The notes under the pieces are model-generated. The model did no database searches, was not told where the DNA came from, and saw nothing but the letters and a program-made list of their open reading frames with translations. Made by a program: the position numbers and the translations under genes. DNA of 64,000 bases, from contig CAJNOL010000252.1 in the NCBI GenBank assembly GCA_905250125.1, positions 62,001-126,000 of the forward strand. The letters run 5' to 3'. This document shows, in pieces, positions 10,186 through 20,976 of this stretch; positions within the stretch are counted from its first letter, which is position 1, and each line of letters starts with the position of its first letter. The stretch is from Rotaria sordida. Lineage: Eukaryota; Rotifera; Eurotatoria; Philodinida; Philodinidae.

Positions 10186-13100
10186 CTAATTGACTTCCAT
10201 TTCAAATTGTTCCGAAAGTCGTTCAATATTCAATTTCATCTTCCATAGAATTTCATGTCCGGAGGGCAGACATTTCCTATAGATAGCCAACGCTTGTTGA
10301 TAATAATGAAGTGCCAATATAGATTTATGAAGGTTTTCATAAATCTCACCTATCTTCAATAAACTATGGCCAATGTTCTCATGATCTGGTGGTAAAACTT
10401 GGAGACGCTTTAAGAAACAATTCTGTTGATATATAAGAGAAAGTTCGTACTCGCCTCTTGTTCTTTGTACTTGTGACAACCAATCAAGTATGTTAGTGAT
10501 GGATAGATCTTGTGAAGGTAGGCTAGTTTCTTTAATTAATAAACACCTTTCCAAATATTCAATAGCAAGATCAAACTGAGACTTTCTATTAAAGTTAGCA
10601 GCAATCCAGAATAGGCAATGAGCAATTTCAATAAGATCATCAGGATAATATTCTTCGAATATGATCAATGCTTGTTGATAAAAGTCGAGAGATTCATCAT
10701 ATTTTGTTTGCTCAAACAGAATACTACCGATGTTCTTAAGATTGGTAACAATTCTGAATTGATCTCTAGGTGAGTTACTTCTAAGAACGGCCAACGCTTG
10801 ACGTTGAAAGTGGAGAGCCTCATCATATTTTCTTTGCTTTTTCAAAGTTTGAGCGATGTTATTTAAACAAGTAGTGTAATTTGAATGATTGAATGAATTC
10901 TTCTCGTAAAATGTCAGTGCTCGATAATAAAAATCGAGAGCTTCATCATATTTTTCTTGATTACTTAGTATATTACCAATCGAACGCAAACAAATAGCAA
11001 GCTTTTCATGACCGGATGGATAATATTGCTCATAAATTGTCAGTGCTCGTCGACAGAAATCGAGGGCTTCATCATATTTTCCTTGTAGACTAAGAGCGAT
11101 ACTGATATATCGCAAACTTCCAGCAATATCAACATGACCAGATGGATAGCAGTTTTCTAAGATTGTTAAAGCTCGTTGATAACAATCAAGTGCTAGATTG
11201 TATTCTCTTTGATCCATTCGAGTGTGACCGATGCGATTCAAGCTATCCGCAATTTTCTCATGACAAGAGGAATAATTTTCTTCTCGAATTGCCAATGCTT
11301 TCTGTTGAAACTCAATAGCTTCTACGTACTTTCCTTGTTTTCTCAGGTCATCAGCAATATTGATAAGACCATTAGCAATATCAATAGAATTCGATGGGCA
11401 ACATTTTTCGTAGATTTTCAGCGCTCGTTGATAGAAGTTGACAGCGTCATCATACTTTCTTTGCCAATGCAGAGCTTTTCCAATATTGCTAAGTATGATA
11501 GCGATGTCAGCATAGCCAAATGCATGGCATTTCTCTCGAATAACTAATGATCGTTGATAGAATTCAATAGCTTCATCATATTTCTCTTGTCTATATAGGA
11601 CATTACCAATAAAGTTCAGGCTCTTCGCGATATCATCATGAGAAAATTCATGATGTTTTTCTTGAATAGCCAAGGCTTTTTGATAAAGCTGAAGAGCTTC
11701 ATCGTACTTCTTTTGTTTATATAGAGTGTTACCAATAAAGCTGAAACTATGGGAAATTTCGATGTTATCATCAGGATAGAAGTTCTCCTGTATTGAAAGT
11801 GCCCGTCGATAATAGTCAATTGCTATATCATACTTTTCTTCATCGTACAGAACATGACCGATATGATTGATAGTATCAGCTATGAAGACACTACCTGATG
11901 GATAATATTTCTCTTGAATTTCTAATGCTTTCTGATGATATTCAATTGCTTTATCAAATTTTTCTTGTCGATGAAATGTTGTACCAATATTATTGAGGGT
12001 TGTCGCAATGTCCACATGACCATTTGAATAATACTTCTCTTGCACTTCAAGTGCACATTCATAAAACTTCAAGGCTTCATTGAATTTTTTCTGTCTAATG
12101 AGAAGATTACCGATGTAATTGAGAGTATTAGCTATCTCATGCTGACAAGATGGATAATATTTTTCTTGCATTTCGAGTGCTCTTCGATGGTAATCAAGAG
12201 CTTCATCATACTTTTCTTGCTTGCGTAATGTAACTCCGATATTATTCATATAAGAAACAATGGAAGAACGATCAGATGGATTATGTTTTTCGATAGTTGC
12301 TAGTGCTCGTCGATCCAAATTAACAGCTTCATTGTATTTTTCTTGCTTATGTAAGATGTTAGTCATACTACTGAGGCTAAAGGCCATTGAGACACTACCT
12401 GAAGGGTAATAGCTCTTCTGCATGGTTAGCGCTCGTTGACAATGGCATAAAGCTTCATTATATTTTGATTGATAAAGTAGTACATCAGAGATAAGATTGA
12501 GAGTGTTGGCAATTTTAGCATAATAAGATGGATAATATTTCTCTTGAAGTGCTAGTGCTCGTTGATGAAAATCAAGAGCTTCATCATACTTTCCTCGTTT
12601 CTTTTGTATATAGCCAATGCTGTTTAGAGTACAAATAATGTCGTCATGACCAAGAAAATAATATTTCTGTGCAATTTTCAGCATTTTTTCGTGAAATATC
12701 AGAGCTTCATCATATTTGCCTTGTCTACAGTGAACATTTCCTATCCCACAAAAACTATAAGCTATATCGATATGACCAGATGGATAATACTTTTGTAGCA
12801 TTGTCAATGCTCGTTCATAAATCTTCAGAGCTTCATCATGCTTGTCTTTATGAAAGAGAATGTAACCGATGTAGTTGAGGGTGGAGGCAATGTATATATG
12901 ACCATCTGGATAATATCTTGGATAGATTGACATTGCTTGTTGACAGAAATCGAGAGCTTTATCATACTTTCCTTGATACGTAAGAACCTGACCAATGTAG
13001 CCAAGACTAACAGCGATATCGATATGAGGCGATTGATAGTATTCTTTGAGCATCGCTAGAGCTTGTTGATGAAAGATAAGTGCTTCATCATACTTGGCTT

Positions 13101-15021
13101 GCCGAAAGAGGATTTTGCCAAAGCTACGAAGATTAGTAGCAATCAGGACATCGCCACCTGAATTAATCTGGTTCGTTTGCAACGAGCCACTTTTCTGTAT
13201 GTTTCGACATATGTTCATCAAACATCTTTCTTTCAACGGTTTACCGATGAGTCCCATTTTGCCGGCGGTATACTTCAATGGAAATCGAAACGAAATTCGT
13301 CGAAATTTTGTAGTGCAATACCATCGAAAAATTCGTCGGAACTTTATCGTACAATACCATCGAGAATTCGATTGAGAGAATCCACTTGAATTCAATGAAA
13401 CTGGCCAGAGTGATGCTCGAATATGAATCAGCACACTATTAAGTTGATAATTCGGTGGACAAGGCCTATCATTCTTGGTAGAGGAATAATTTTGTTTTCG
13501 TATTGCCAATGCTCGCTCATAATAATTCTGAGCTTCTTCGTACTTTCCTTCTAGATAAAGAATCTCACCAATATTGAAGAGTATATTAGCTGAATTCTTG
13601 ATTTGTGTTGGTTTGATATTCGTCATCCGTTCATAAGCACGATCATAATATTTCCGTGCTTCACTCCATTCTCCTTTCCATTGAAGAACCTCACCAAGAC
13701 TATATTCAATCTTTGCGAGATCTTCATTGTTGGTATTCGAGTTGTTCAATAAATGTTGAAAGAAGTGTTGTGATTGATTCCATTGACCCATATCACACAT
13801 CAATCGTCCAAAGAGAATTTTGATACATAAATCTTCCATTTGACGATGTGAGTCTTCGATATATTTTTCTTTGATAAGTTGACCTTCATTTGATGCACTA
13901 ATTTCAATCAAACACATTTTCTCTTCCATTCTCACACTTGTCAATAGAAACGTGACATTTAAATCGAAGATAATTTCTTCTTGTTCTTCATATGGAATTC
14001 CGTTAAATTGCATGATGTTAGCAACAATGACACTGTTGTTCATATATTGTAGATCGCATTCGATTACTAGGAGAACAGAAATAAGATCACTTTGTTTCGA
14101 AGGTTTCATTGCTTGGTTCAATGCAGTTGAACGAAGAATATTTGCTGTGAAAAATCCATTGTTTGAAACTAGTTTACCTTCGTTCTCTTTGAATTTCTTG
14201 ATTTGATCACTTGTCAATTTCATTCCTCGATACATGAATAGTGTTTCTTTATCAGATTCGACCATCTTTTTATGTTTTCGAACGAGACTTTCTGTCAGAT
14301 CTTTCATAAAATATCGAAATGTGAAGAGTTGATCGATATCTTTTGTTCTCAATGCTTTGTTGATGTTTTTGTAGAGAAATGATTTCTTCAGATACCATTG
14401 AAGTGCTTCTTCTGAACGATATTCATTTTCAAATTTCTTAAGCACTTCCAATTCTTTGATATTGTCTCGATAATAGGAACGACATGTATCGATCATTTCT
14501 TGTTTAGCATCTTCATCATATGTTAATTGAAAAAGAACATCATGATAAAGTTGAAACCAAAGAAGATCAGCAGTTTGTTTTGATAGATCTTTTGTCAAGC
14601 GTTCATCTTGATCAAAGAAGCTGAATATTTGTAAATCTCGATCGAGCAAATCTACTTGCTCTTGAATTGATAAACACAATAAATCGAGTTCATCGTAGAT
14701 ACCAATAAATTTTGAATGTTCAAGAACTAAATGTTCATTATCAACTTTTTCCCAGTTGAAGACAAAGATACTATCAATTTGAGATAGAGTTACAATATGA
14801 GGCAATATTTGCGGTGCATCATAAATTGAAGAGATGAAAAAGACTATTTCATTATGAATCGATTGAATGAAACTAATGCAAGATTCGACCTGAGTATGAA
14901 ATACAACAAAATCATTGATTTGACGTAATTGTTTCTTTATTTGTTCTACATAATCATTAGAACCGATCTTTGAGTCGCACCAAATCACAGTAATGTCCTC
15001 TTTGTTATTAGTTCTATTCAT
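10186..15021 (-). CDS. Receiver-like / ADP-ribosyltransferase / multi-TPR protein
   Basis: Intronless, 1611 aa. Residues 1-120 form a small alpha/beta domain opening with ITVIWCDSK and resembling a receiver or TIR-type fold. Residues about 255-370 match the R-S-E class of arginine ADP-ribosyltransferases: Arg265 in MYRGMKL, a Ser-motif region at about 289-299 and Glu residues in YEEQEEIIF near 345. The usual FLSTS-like motif is replaced by GFFTAN, so activity is doubtful. Residues about 390-515 hold about three TPRs. After an unrelated insert (about 516-622) come 23 TPRs of 41-42 aa, kinesin-light-chain-like, with the consensus Y-P-S-G-H-x-D-I-A ... K-Y-D-E-A-L. TPR arrays usually bind partner proteins. 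Bdelloids carry large families of such ART-TPR proteins; their role is unknown. The start follows an AT-rich region and is the first Met of the frame. Confidence 0.85.
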   Translation of the reverse strand: MNRTNNKEDITVIWCDSKIGSNDYVEQIKKQLRQINDFVVFHTQVESCISFIQSIHNEIVFFISSIYDAPQILPHIVTLSQIDSIFVFNWEKVDNEHLVLEHSKFIGIYDELDLLCLSIQEQVDLLDRDLQIFSFFDQDERLTKDLSKQTADLLWFQLYHDVLFQLTYDEDAKQEMIDTCRSYYRDNIKELEVLKKFENEYRSEEALQWYLKKSFLYKNINKALRTKDIDQLFTFRYFMKDLTESLVRKHKKMVESDKETLFMYRGMKLTSDQIKKFKENEGKLVSNNGFFTANILRSTALNQAMKPSKQSDLISVLLVIECDLQYMNNSVIVANIMQFNGIPYEEQEEIIFDLNVTFLLTSVRMEEKMCLIEISASNEGQLIKEKYIEDSHRQMEDLCIKILFGRLMCDMGQWNQSQHFFQHLLNNSNTNNEDLAKIEYSLGEVLQWKGEWSEARKYYDRAYERMTNIKPTQIKNSANILFNIGEILYLEGKYEEAQNYYERALAIRKQNYSSTKNDRPCPPNYQLNSVLIHIRASLWPVSLNSSGFSQSNSRWYCTIKFRRIFRWYCTTKFRRISFRFPLKYTAGKMGLIGKPLKERCLMNICRNIQKSGSLQTNQINSGGDVLIATNLRSFGKILFRQAKYDEALIFHQQALAMLKEYYQSPHIDIAVSLGYIGQVLTYQGKYDKALDFCQQAMSIYPRYYPDGHIYIASTLNYIGYILFHKDKHDEALKIYERALTMLQKYYPSGHIDIAYSFCGIGNVHCRQGKYDEALIFHEKMLKIAQKYYFLGHDDIICTLNSIGYIQKKRGKYDEALDFHQRALALQEKYYPSYYAKIANTLNLISDVLLYQSKYNEALCHCQRALTMQKSYYPSGSVSMAFSLSSMTNILHKQEKYNEAVNLDRRALATIEKHNPSDRSSIVSYMNNIGVTLRKQEKYDEALDYHRRALEMQEKYYPSCQHEIANTLNYIGNLLIRQKKFNEALKFYECALEVQEKYYSNGHVDIATTLNNIGTTFHRQEKFDKAIEYHQKALEIQEKYYPSGSVFIADTINHIGHVLYDEEKYDIAIDYYRRALSIQENFYPDDNIEISHSFSFIGNTLYKQKKYDEALQLYQKALAIQEKHHEFSHDDIAKSLNFIGNVLYRQEKYDEAIEFYQRSLVIREKCHAFGYADIAIILSNIGKALHWQRKYDDAVNFYQRALKIYEKCCPSNSIDIANGLINIADDLRKQGKYVEAIEFQQKALAIREENYSSCHEKIADSLNRIGHTRMDQREYNLALDCYQRALTILENCYPSGHVDIAGSLRYISIALSLQGKYDEALDFCRRALTIYEQYYPSGHEKLAICLRSIGNILSNQEKYDEALDFYYRALTFYEKNSFNHSNYTTCLNNIAQTLKKQRKYDEALHFQRQALAVLRSNSPRDQFRIVTNLKNIGSILFEQTKYDESLDFYQQALIIFEEYYPDDLIEIAHCLFWIAANFNRKSQFDLAIEYLERCLLIKETSLPSQDLSITNILDWLSQVQRTRGEYELSLIYQQNCFLKRLQVLPPDHENIGHSLLKIGEIYENLHKSILALHYYQQALAIYRKCLPSGHEILWKMKLNIERLSEQFEMEVN
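13160..13475 (-). other. In-frame insert splitting the TPR array
   Basis: About 105 codons between ...AIRKQNYSS and SGGDVLIATN have no TPR pattern, although those two ends would join into one normal 42-aa repeat. Inside, a unit of about 36 bases is repeated at about 13290-13375, giving RWYCTIKFRRIF then RWYCTTKFRRIS. The downstream edge (TTAATTCAG before GTGGCG on the minus strand) looks like a splice acceptor, but I find no good GT donor upstream in phase. It may be a retained intron with a weak donor, or a mobile fragment inserted in frame. Confidence 0.5.
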
Positions 15022-16650
15022 TATTTTCGATGAATTTTCTAGAATAATAGAAGATGTTGTAATCTATGGTAAAAACATTACGATAGTTGTTCAATTGAAA
15101 TGTCAAATAGTCATTTGAATAAGAAAACAACTAACTTTAAATCTTGCAATAATGAAAAAAAACTGTAAATTTTCACGACACAAAAAATGTGAATGTACAG
15201 GTCACTCATCGTGCCATCGGCATTGGTGGGTTCTGTTGGGCTTCGAGAGATGTTTAACTCAAAATATTCTGTCATACAGTTTACTAAGCAGTCCTGCTCG
15301 GAAAGAAATTGACAGAAGAAAGGAATCTATCAGAGGAATAATTGATGGAATTCGGTTGAAAATAATCAATGGTTCTTGACCTTTCAAGAAAGAGACCTGA
15401 ATGAGAGCGTTCATTTTCCGATATATGCCCCACGAAAAGGAAAAAGTCTGAGTTATTCTCTTAAATATTTCATTCATGATAAAGACACATATTAAAAAAA
15501 TGACTAGGTAATCTGAGAGCAGTATAGAAATATCTAATCAATTTTCTATAAACACAATATTATCGTGATGACATATTCAAGAAAACAACAGAAAATATTT
15601 TTATCCGAGGGTATGTATTTGACACACAAAAATTAAGAAGGATTAGTTGAGAAGTACGATTATCAGAGACACAAGCATTTTGAACAATTATTTTTAGCAT
15701 TTCAGTGACACTTAGTATTGCAGTACAAATATTAGAGAGTTCTTAAAATCAATCTCACTCTTGAAAATAGTACTAGATAAGACTTGCCTACGAAATCGAA
15801 AGGTACAGGATTCAGATTGCAAAAAAAAATTGTTAATTCTTGCTTATGTGAGAATAAGTAAGCAAAGAAGAAAGAAGCCATTACTATCGTCTATTCATGT
15901 GACTTGACTTACCTTATAAAGTAAGACTAGTAGAACGAGTGATAATATTTAAATATACGCATTGATCGGCTAATATGACGCATACATCGTTGAAAGGAAA
16001 TGACTAGTTGTATTCAAATGCGATATGTTTATATGTGCAAAAGAAATATTTTTTCTTTCACAACGTGAGTAGACTTCGTAATATAGATACGTCACGCTAT
16101 TGATCCTGTTCTGTTCTTGCACAATATCAATCATCTCTCTTTCTCTTACTCATTTTTCACCTTTATGGGCATTGTAATATCCTTCAAACGCATAACGATG
16201 CATTTTTGTGAACGACCAAATTTTTTCCGAAAGTTTTAAAGTAATAAGTTGAAAAGTTTCAATTTTGAGTAGCTAATCATGCGGGAAACTAATAGAATTA
16301 GCATTAATTGCTTGGAAAGATGCTGATTGTTATTCATTTTCAATAGTCATTAACATCGTTGTTGAAGAACATACAACTTGCATATGTGTACGAGATGTTT
16401 TCGATTGTACTTTCATAAAAGAGAAACATTGTACTAACTGTAAATGGATTTGTGAATTAAATCGTGTAATTTGCATTAAACTGGAGAGAGAAAAAAAAAG
16501 TGCAGAACAGTGTCTGAAAATAACTTCACTGAGATTCACCATTTCAACATTTTGCTGAATAATTCACAGAATGTCATAAAATATGAGTACATATCTTGCT
16601 CATCCTTCCGTACTACATATGATTTCCGCCTATAATGGCCACTATTATAC
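15022..16650. other. Intergenic, nothing recognised
   Basis: 5' flank of the ART-TPR gene. Short open frames here have no coding character. No RNA gene or repeat with clear borders was seen. Confidence 0.4.
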
Positions 16651-17409
16651 ATCTAGAAATATAATGTGCTTCAATGTTTTTTGAATAACTCAAGAAGACA
16701 AATAGGTAGAGATCTGCGGTTTGCACCAATTGATAGAAGACGATGGTGGACAGAAACTTATAAAAGAACCAAGAGCTCGTCATACTTTAAAAGTGATGCA
16801 TTTTCTAAATATTTCAAAGATTCGATTATAAGATTATGATATTTCAATAGATTTTTAATTCTTATACCATGAATATATAGGCTGGAGCATCTCCTCTTAG
16901 CCTATCTAAGCCCGACTTTGATAACTATTGTAATTCAAGAGATAAATCATTTTTACTGAAGTTCACTCATCACCTTATCTTTTAGTTTGAGTAATCTGAA
17001 TACAAGTACAAATAGAGTTAATTAACTACGATAAATCTCTCATTAGTGGTCGTTATGTATGAAGGATACTAAGTAGAAGACAAGACGATCAGTGAAGTTC
17101 AGTAAAAATGTTTTTTTTTCCTTGAATCACAATAGCTATCAAAGTCGGGCTTAGACAGACCAGCAGAAGATGCTCCAGCCTATATATTCCTGATATAAGA
17201 ATTAAAAATCTATTGAAATGTCATAATCTTATAGTCGAATCTTTGAAAGATTTAGAAAACCCATCACCTTCAAAGTATGACAGGCTCTTGGTTGTTTTAT
17301 AGGCTTCTGTCCACCATCGTCTTCTATCGATTGGTGAAAATCGCAGGTCTTACCCTATTTGCCTTCTAGCGTTATTCAGAAAACAATGGAACACATTACA
17401 TTTCTAAAT
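16651..17409. mobile_element. About 760-bp foldback element, family A
   Basis: The left end AATATAATGTGCTTC and the right end (inverted AATGTGTTCC) begin arms of about 280 bases. They match inverted over words such as AGACGATGGTGGACAGAA, CTGGAGCATCT and AAGCCCGACTTTGATA. The same terminal words occur at 59016/61856 and 36790, and related arm sequence lies in a tektin intron (22910-23562). No protein is encoded. Confidence 0.75.
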
Positions 17410-20400
17410 TGACAATCATTTTAATTACACAAAAAATAAAACTAAAATCTCTCTGCATTACATAAATGATAGTTGTGTAGTAAAACGATGACTTATAAAA
17501 CCAATATTAATCGATGCTAATCTTTAGTCGACTGAGGAAAGAAGTTTTTGATTGTTGGATTAATCAGAACAATGAAAAAAAAGAACGGAAGCGAAAACGA
17601 CTGCAAAATCAGGTGCTTTTCAATTCTTTTAGAAGTGGCCTTTGTGAGAAAAAAGATGACTTGAGTTTTGTTTAGATATTATGTTTTTTTTCTTACATTT
17701 TTCACCAGTCTTTAAAAGATTTTGATTGAAAAAAGTAGATGTTTAGTGGAAACTAGTAACATATTTAGCATCAACATAAAACACTGAGTTGACTCATGTG
17801 TTTCGAAATTTTTCAGCGAACTATTTTTTATCGAAAAAATTCGACGAAGATCTACCTCGAGATTCACTGAACAAATGAATTTTATTAGAAAATCATTTCA
17901 TCAGTCGAAAATAATTCGGAACCTATAAAACATCAGTGAGACACAATAGAACAAATAACTAAAACAATAAAAATGGTATTTTGATTAAATTCATTTTTTT
18001 TTACTGGTCTCTAAAGGAAATCCAGCTGAATTTTTCGAGAAAAAAAATTTCTCGATAAACTCCAAAATATATATGAGTCGACTCAGTTTTTTATATTGAT
18101 TTCAAATATGTTATTAGTTTTGATTAACTCTTTACCTCCCATTGGCAATTGGAATTGCCATTTTTAGAAATACCGTAGACAATTTAGTATCTGAAATATT
18201 AAGAATCTTCTTGCATATTTTCTGTAGGAAATTCCCTAAGCTATTGATTGGGAAAAAAAAGAATCTTTAATCATAGCTCTGTTTCTAAGATGTCAGACTT
18301 ACAAAAAGGTAAACAGACTGCCATTATTTATAAAAGTAAGCATCATTTGTTGTTATATAAATCTTTGAAGCAGATGTAGATGGGTGTAAGCGTCGAAATT
18401 GGACAAGAACATACTCAAACCACACTCAGATTAACACCAATATTCACACCGTAATTTTTTCAGATCTTATCATATTTGAAGTTGAAGAACAGCGTATCAA
18501 TAATTATGCTCTTTATTTATCAGTTTAGTTATTTCGAGAAGATTAGAGATTATCTGCATATAAACTTGCTTCAGATGCTCATGCGTCGTAGGAAAAAGAA
18601 GAATATTTTTTATGCATTAATTTTTCCTTGTTTGTATTATTAAAATACAACAATATATGATATTTTTTGCAAAACCAATAAACTATTTTCAAAAAACTAA
18701 AAGAGTGGTTTTCATGTCGCTACCCCTCAATGGCAACTGGAGTTGCCAAATCACCGTGCGTACATGTAAGAAATCTTGGTCAATTTGCTAATACTATTGG
18801 CCTACTAAAGATAACAGTACTCCATTTCACTAATTGTTTTATTAGTGTCTCTTCTAGAACCATTATAGGGGGTAAAAAGTTAAAAGCCTACTTTCTCCAA
18901 ACAAAATCTGCTAAAGATTGGTGAAAATCTATCGACATAATTTTCAATTAGAAATGCCTTAGTATAGAAAAATTAATACGAGTCAACATTCCTTGAATGA
19001 ATTATTCATTGATGCTACAAACGTGAATATTGACATGTTGACTATCCCCATGAGAAAAAATAGTACTTATTCTACGTTCAATTTTTATTTTCTTTTTAAT
19101 TTTAAAATATATTATTTTTTGGAGTGTATTACGTTTATATACCACAAAAATAAGTATTAAACATATCTTCAATGTTTTGTTTTTCATGCAACATATATGA
19201 TCCAACTGTCTCTCTTAGATCAAGTGTTTCTTTTATTTTGTTTTATATCGAAACACTTTTTTGTATAAAAAACATCTGAAATTGAGCATTCACTTTTTTT
19301 CTCAAATAAAAGCAAAGTGCTATGTTTTTTAGGACTTTATTATGTTCAGTGCATCATATGTGATTCGACCAAGATCTAGAATACTTCCTTATATCGTATC
19401 GATACGTTCCAATAGTTCAAATGCAGTCAGTTAGTTGCGTCTAACAAATTCTAGTTTCAAATATCATATGATGCATCGGACAGTCAATGTGTTAATAATT
19501 TGAGCAATAAAAAACTTCTAAATTCGCTTGTTGATAATAAATTTTCATAAACTTCAAATATAGATTCATTTATGATCAAGTATATAGAAAAAATTTTAAT
19601 TTTTTCTCAAAAGAATTCCACAGTTAAAGGATTAATTGTGTAGATAAATAATATGGTACTTATATAGATAAGGAAATATGTCGGTATTCTGTTAGAGATA
19701 CCAATTAATACTTTGATAAATATTAACGTTGTTAGGTTAATATGATAGTCACCACAATCTCATACGTAATCACAAGTCATGGCTATAGGCTTTTTTTCTC
19801 TTGCAAATTTCCGTTCTTTAAGTTCTTAATTCAACTGATAGATTTGATAGTCTTGTTTATTACAAAAAAAACAGTGACAGACATGGGATTGACTCGATTT
19901 CAACTTTTTAACAACGATATCGGTTCTATTCCACAAAAGAAAAATGCAAAGCAATTCCATCCACAAATGAATGATACCATAAAAGACTAGTTGCTTATTA
20001 TATAAAATAATTCTTGTTTAGAATTTCATATTGAATTTTTGTTGGGTCTATGAAACTAATGAATTATAATTTCATTTTCTACAGATGTAAATTGAATAGT
20101 AACAAATTTAACTATGGAACAGAATTCTTTACTTGAAAAAGTATTAATATCAGAGAATCAGAAATTAAAAACAAACTTGTTAAAATATCGTGTCTAGTTT
20201 GAAATCCAAATGAATATTTTACTTTAAATTCTAGTCAGATCTAATCGACTAGATAAAATATATTTTTCCAAACAAAATACGCCATTTGAAAACTAAAAAG
20301 AATTTTTCTATTGATTCGATGTTCAGCAGAAGCTTTATTTATCACACGAAATAACTATTCATCATTCAACCAAGCTGGACGAAAAAAGAATTCGATACGA

Positions 20401-20976
20401 TCATCTATGTGCATCATAATGAGACATTGAAACTCTTCTTTAAATATAAACTGTCATAGAGCTTATGAAATTATACACAATAATATTAAGTCAATGATGC
20501 TTAAAAAAAAGTTTCAGATGTTTGTGTCTTCCGTTACATTCTCCTTTATTAATTTTTTTGAGAATGAACAACATAAGAAGCTATGTGTATTTGGTTTCAT
20601 TTCAAATCGGATAGCTACTTAAACTATCTACAAAACATACTTCCCATCTCAGTGAAAAAGACAAAAGAAACACCCGTAATTGCTCTAATTTTGATCAAGC
20701 ATCTTAAAAAGATCATTTCCAATTCTCAATTACGATCACAATTGTGACTTTAATCGACGACTAAAGTCTTCTATTCATATCATAATCCATTACTTTATAG
20801 ATGTCATCGACATATGGACAAGCCACAATTCACTATGATTTTTCTTTTTTTCGGTCTGTTGCTTAGCAACATTATGCGAGAAGTTGTCATCAATAAAGAA
20901 AAGTTGAATAAATGAAATTCTTCTTTTTTTTTTTTTAAAATAACAAACTAATTGAGTATTTCGTGTGTGCATAAAG
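17410..20976. other. Intergenic, AT-rich, with one repeated motif
   Basis: No gene seen. Two direct copies of a motif containing TGGCAAYTGGARTTGCCA occur at 18142-18160 and 18732-18757, about 590 bases apart. The short open frames are not supported as genes. Confidence 0.4.
18126..18775. repeat. Pair of direct TGGCAACTGGAGTTGCCA-type palindromic repeats
   Basis: At 18142-18160 (TGGCAATTGGAATTGCCA) and 18731-18750 (TGGCAACTGGAGTTGCCA) the same palindromic motif follows TACC or CTACCCCTC. A related CCATTGGTTACC word occurs near 24664. These may be ends of a MITE, but borders cannot be fixed. Confidence 0.35.

Noticed and set aside
11209..14206. Plus-strand frames inside the ART-TPR gene
   Set aside because: They are antisense shadows of the 42-aa repeats and follow the repeat period.
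20790..20972. 60-codon minus-strand frame before tektin
   Set aside because: No domain, homopolymer-driven, and it ends at the tektin 5' region.
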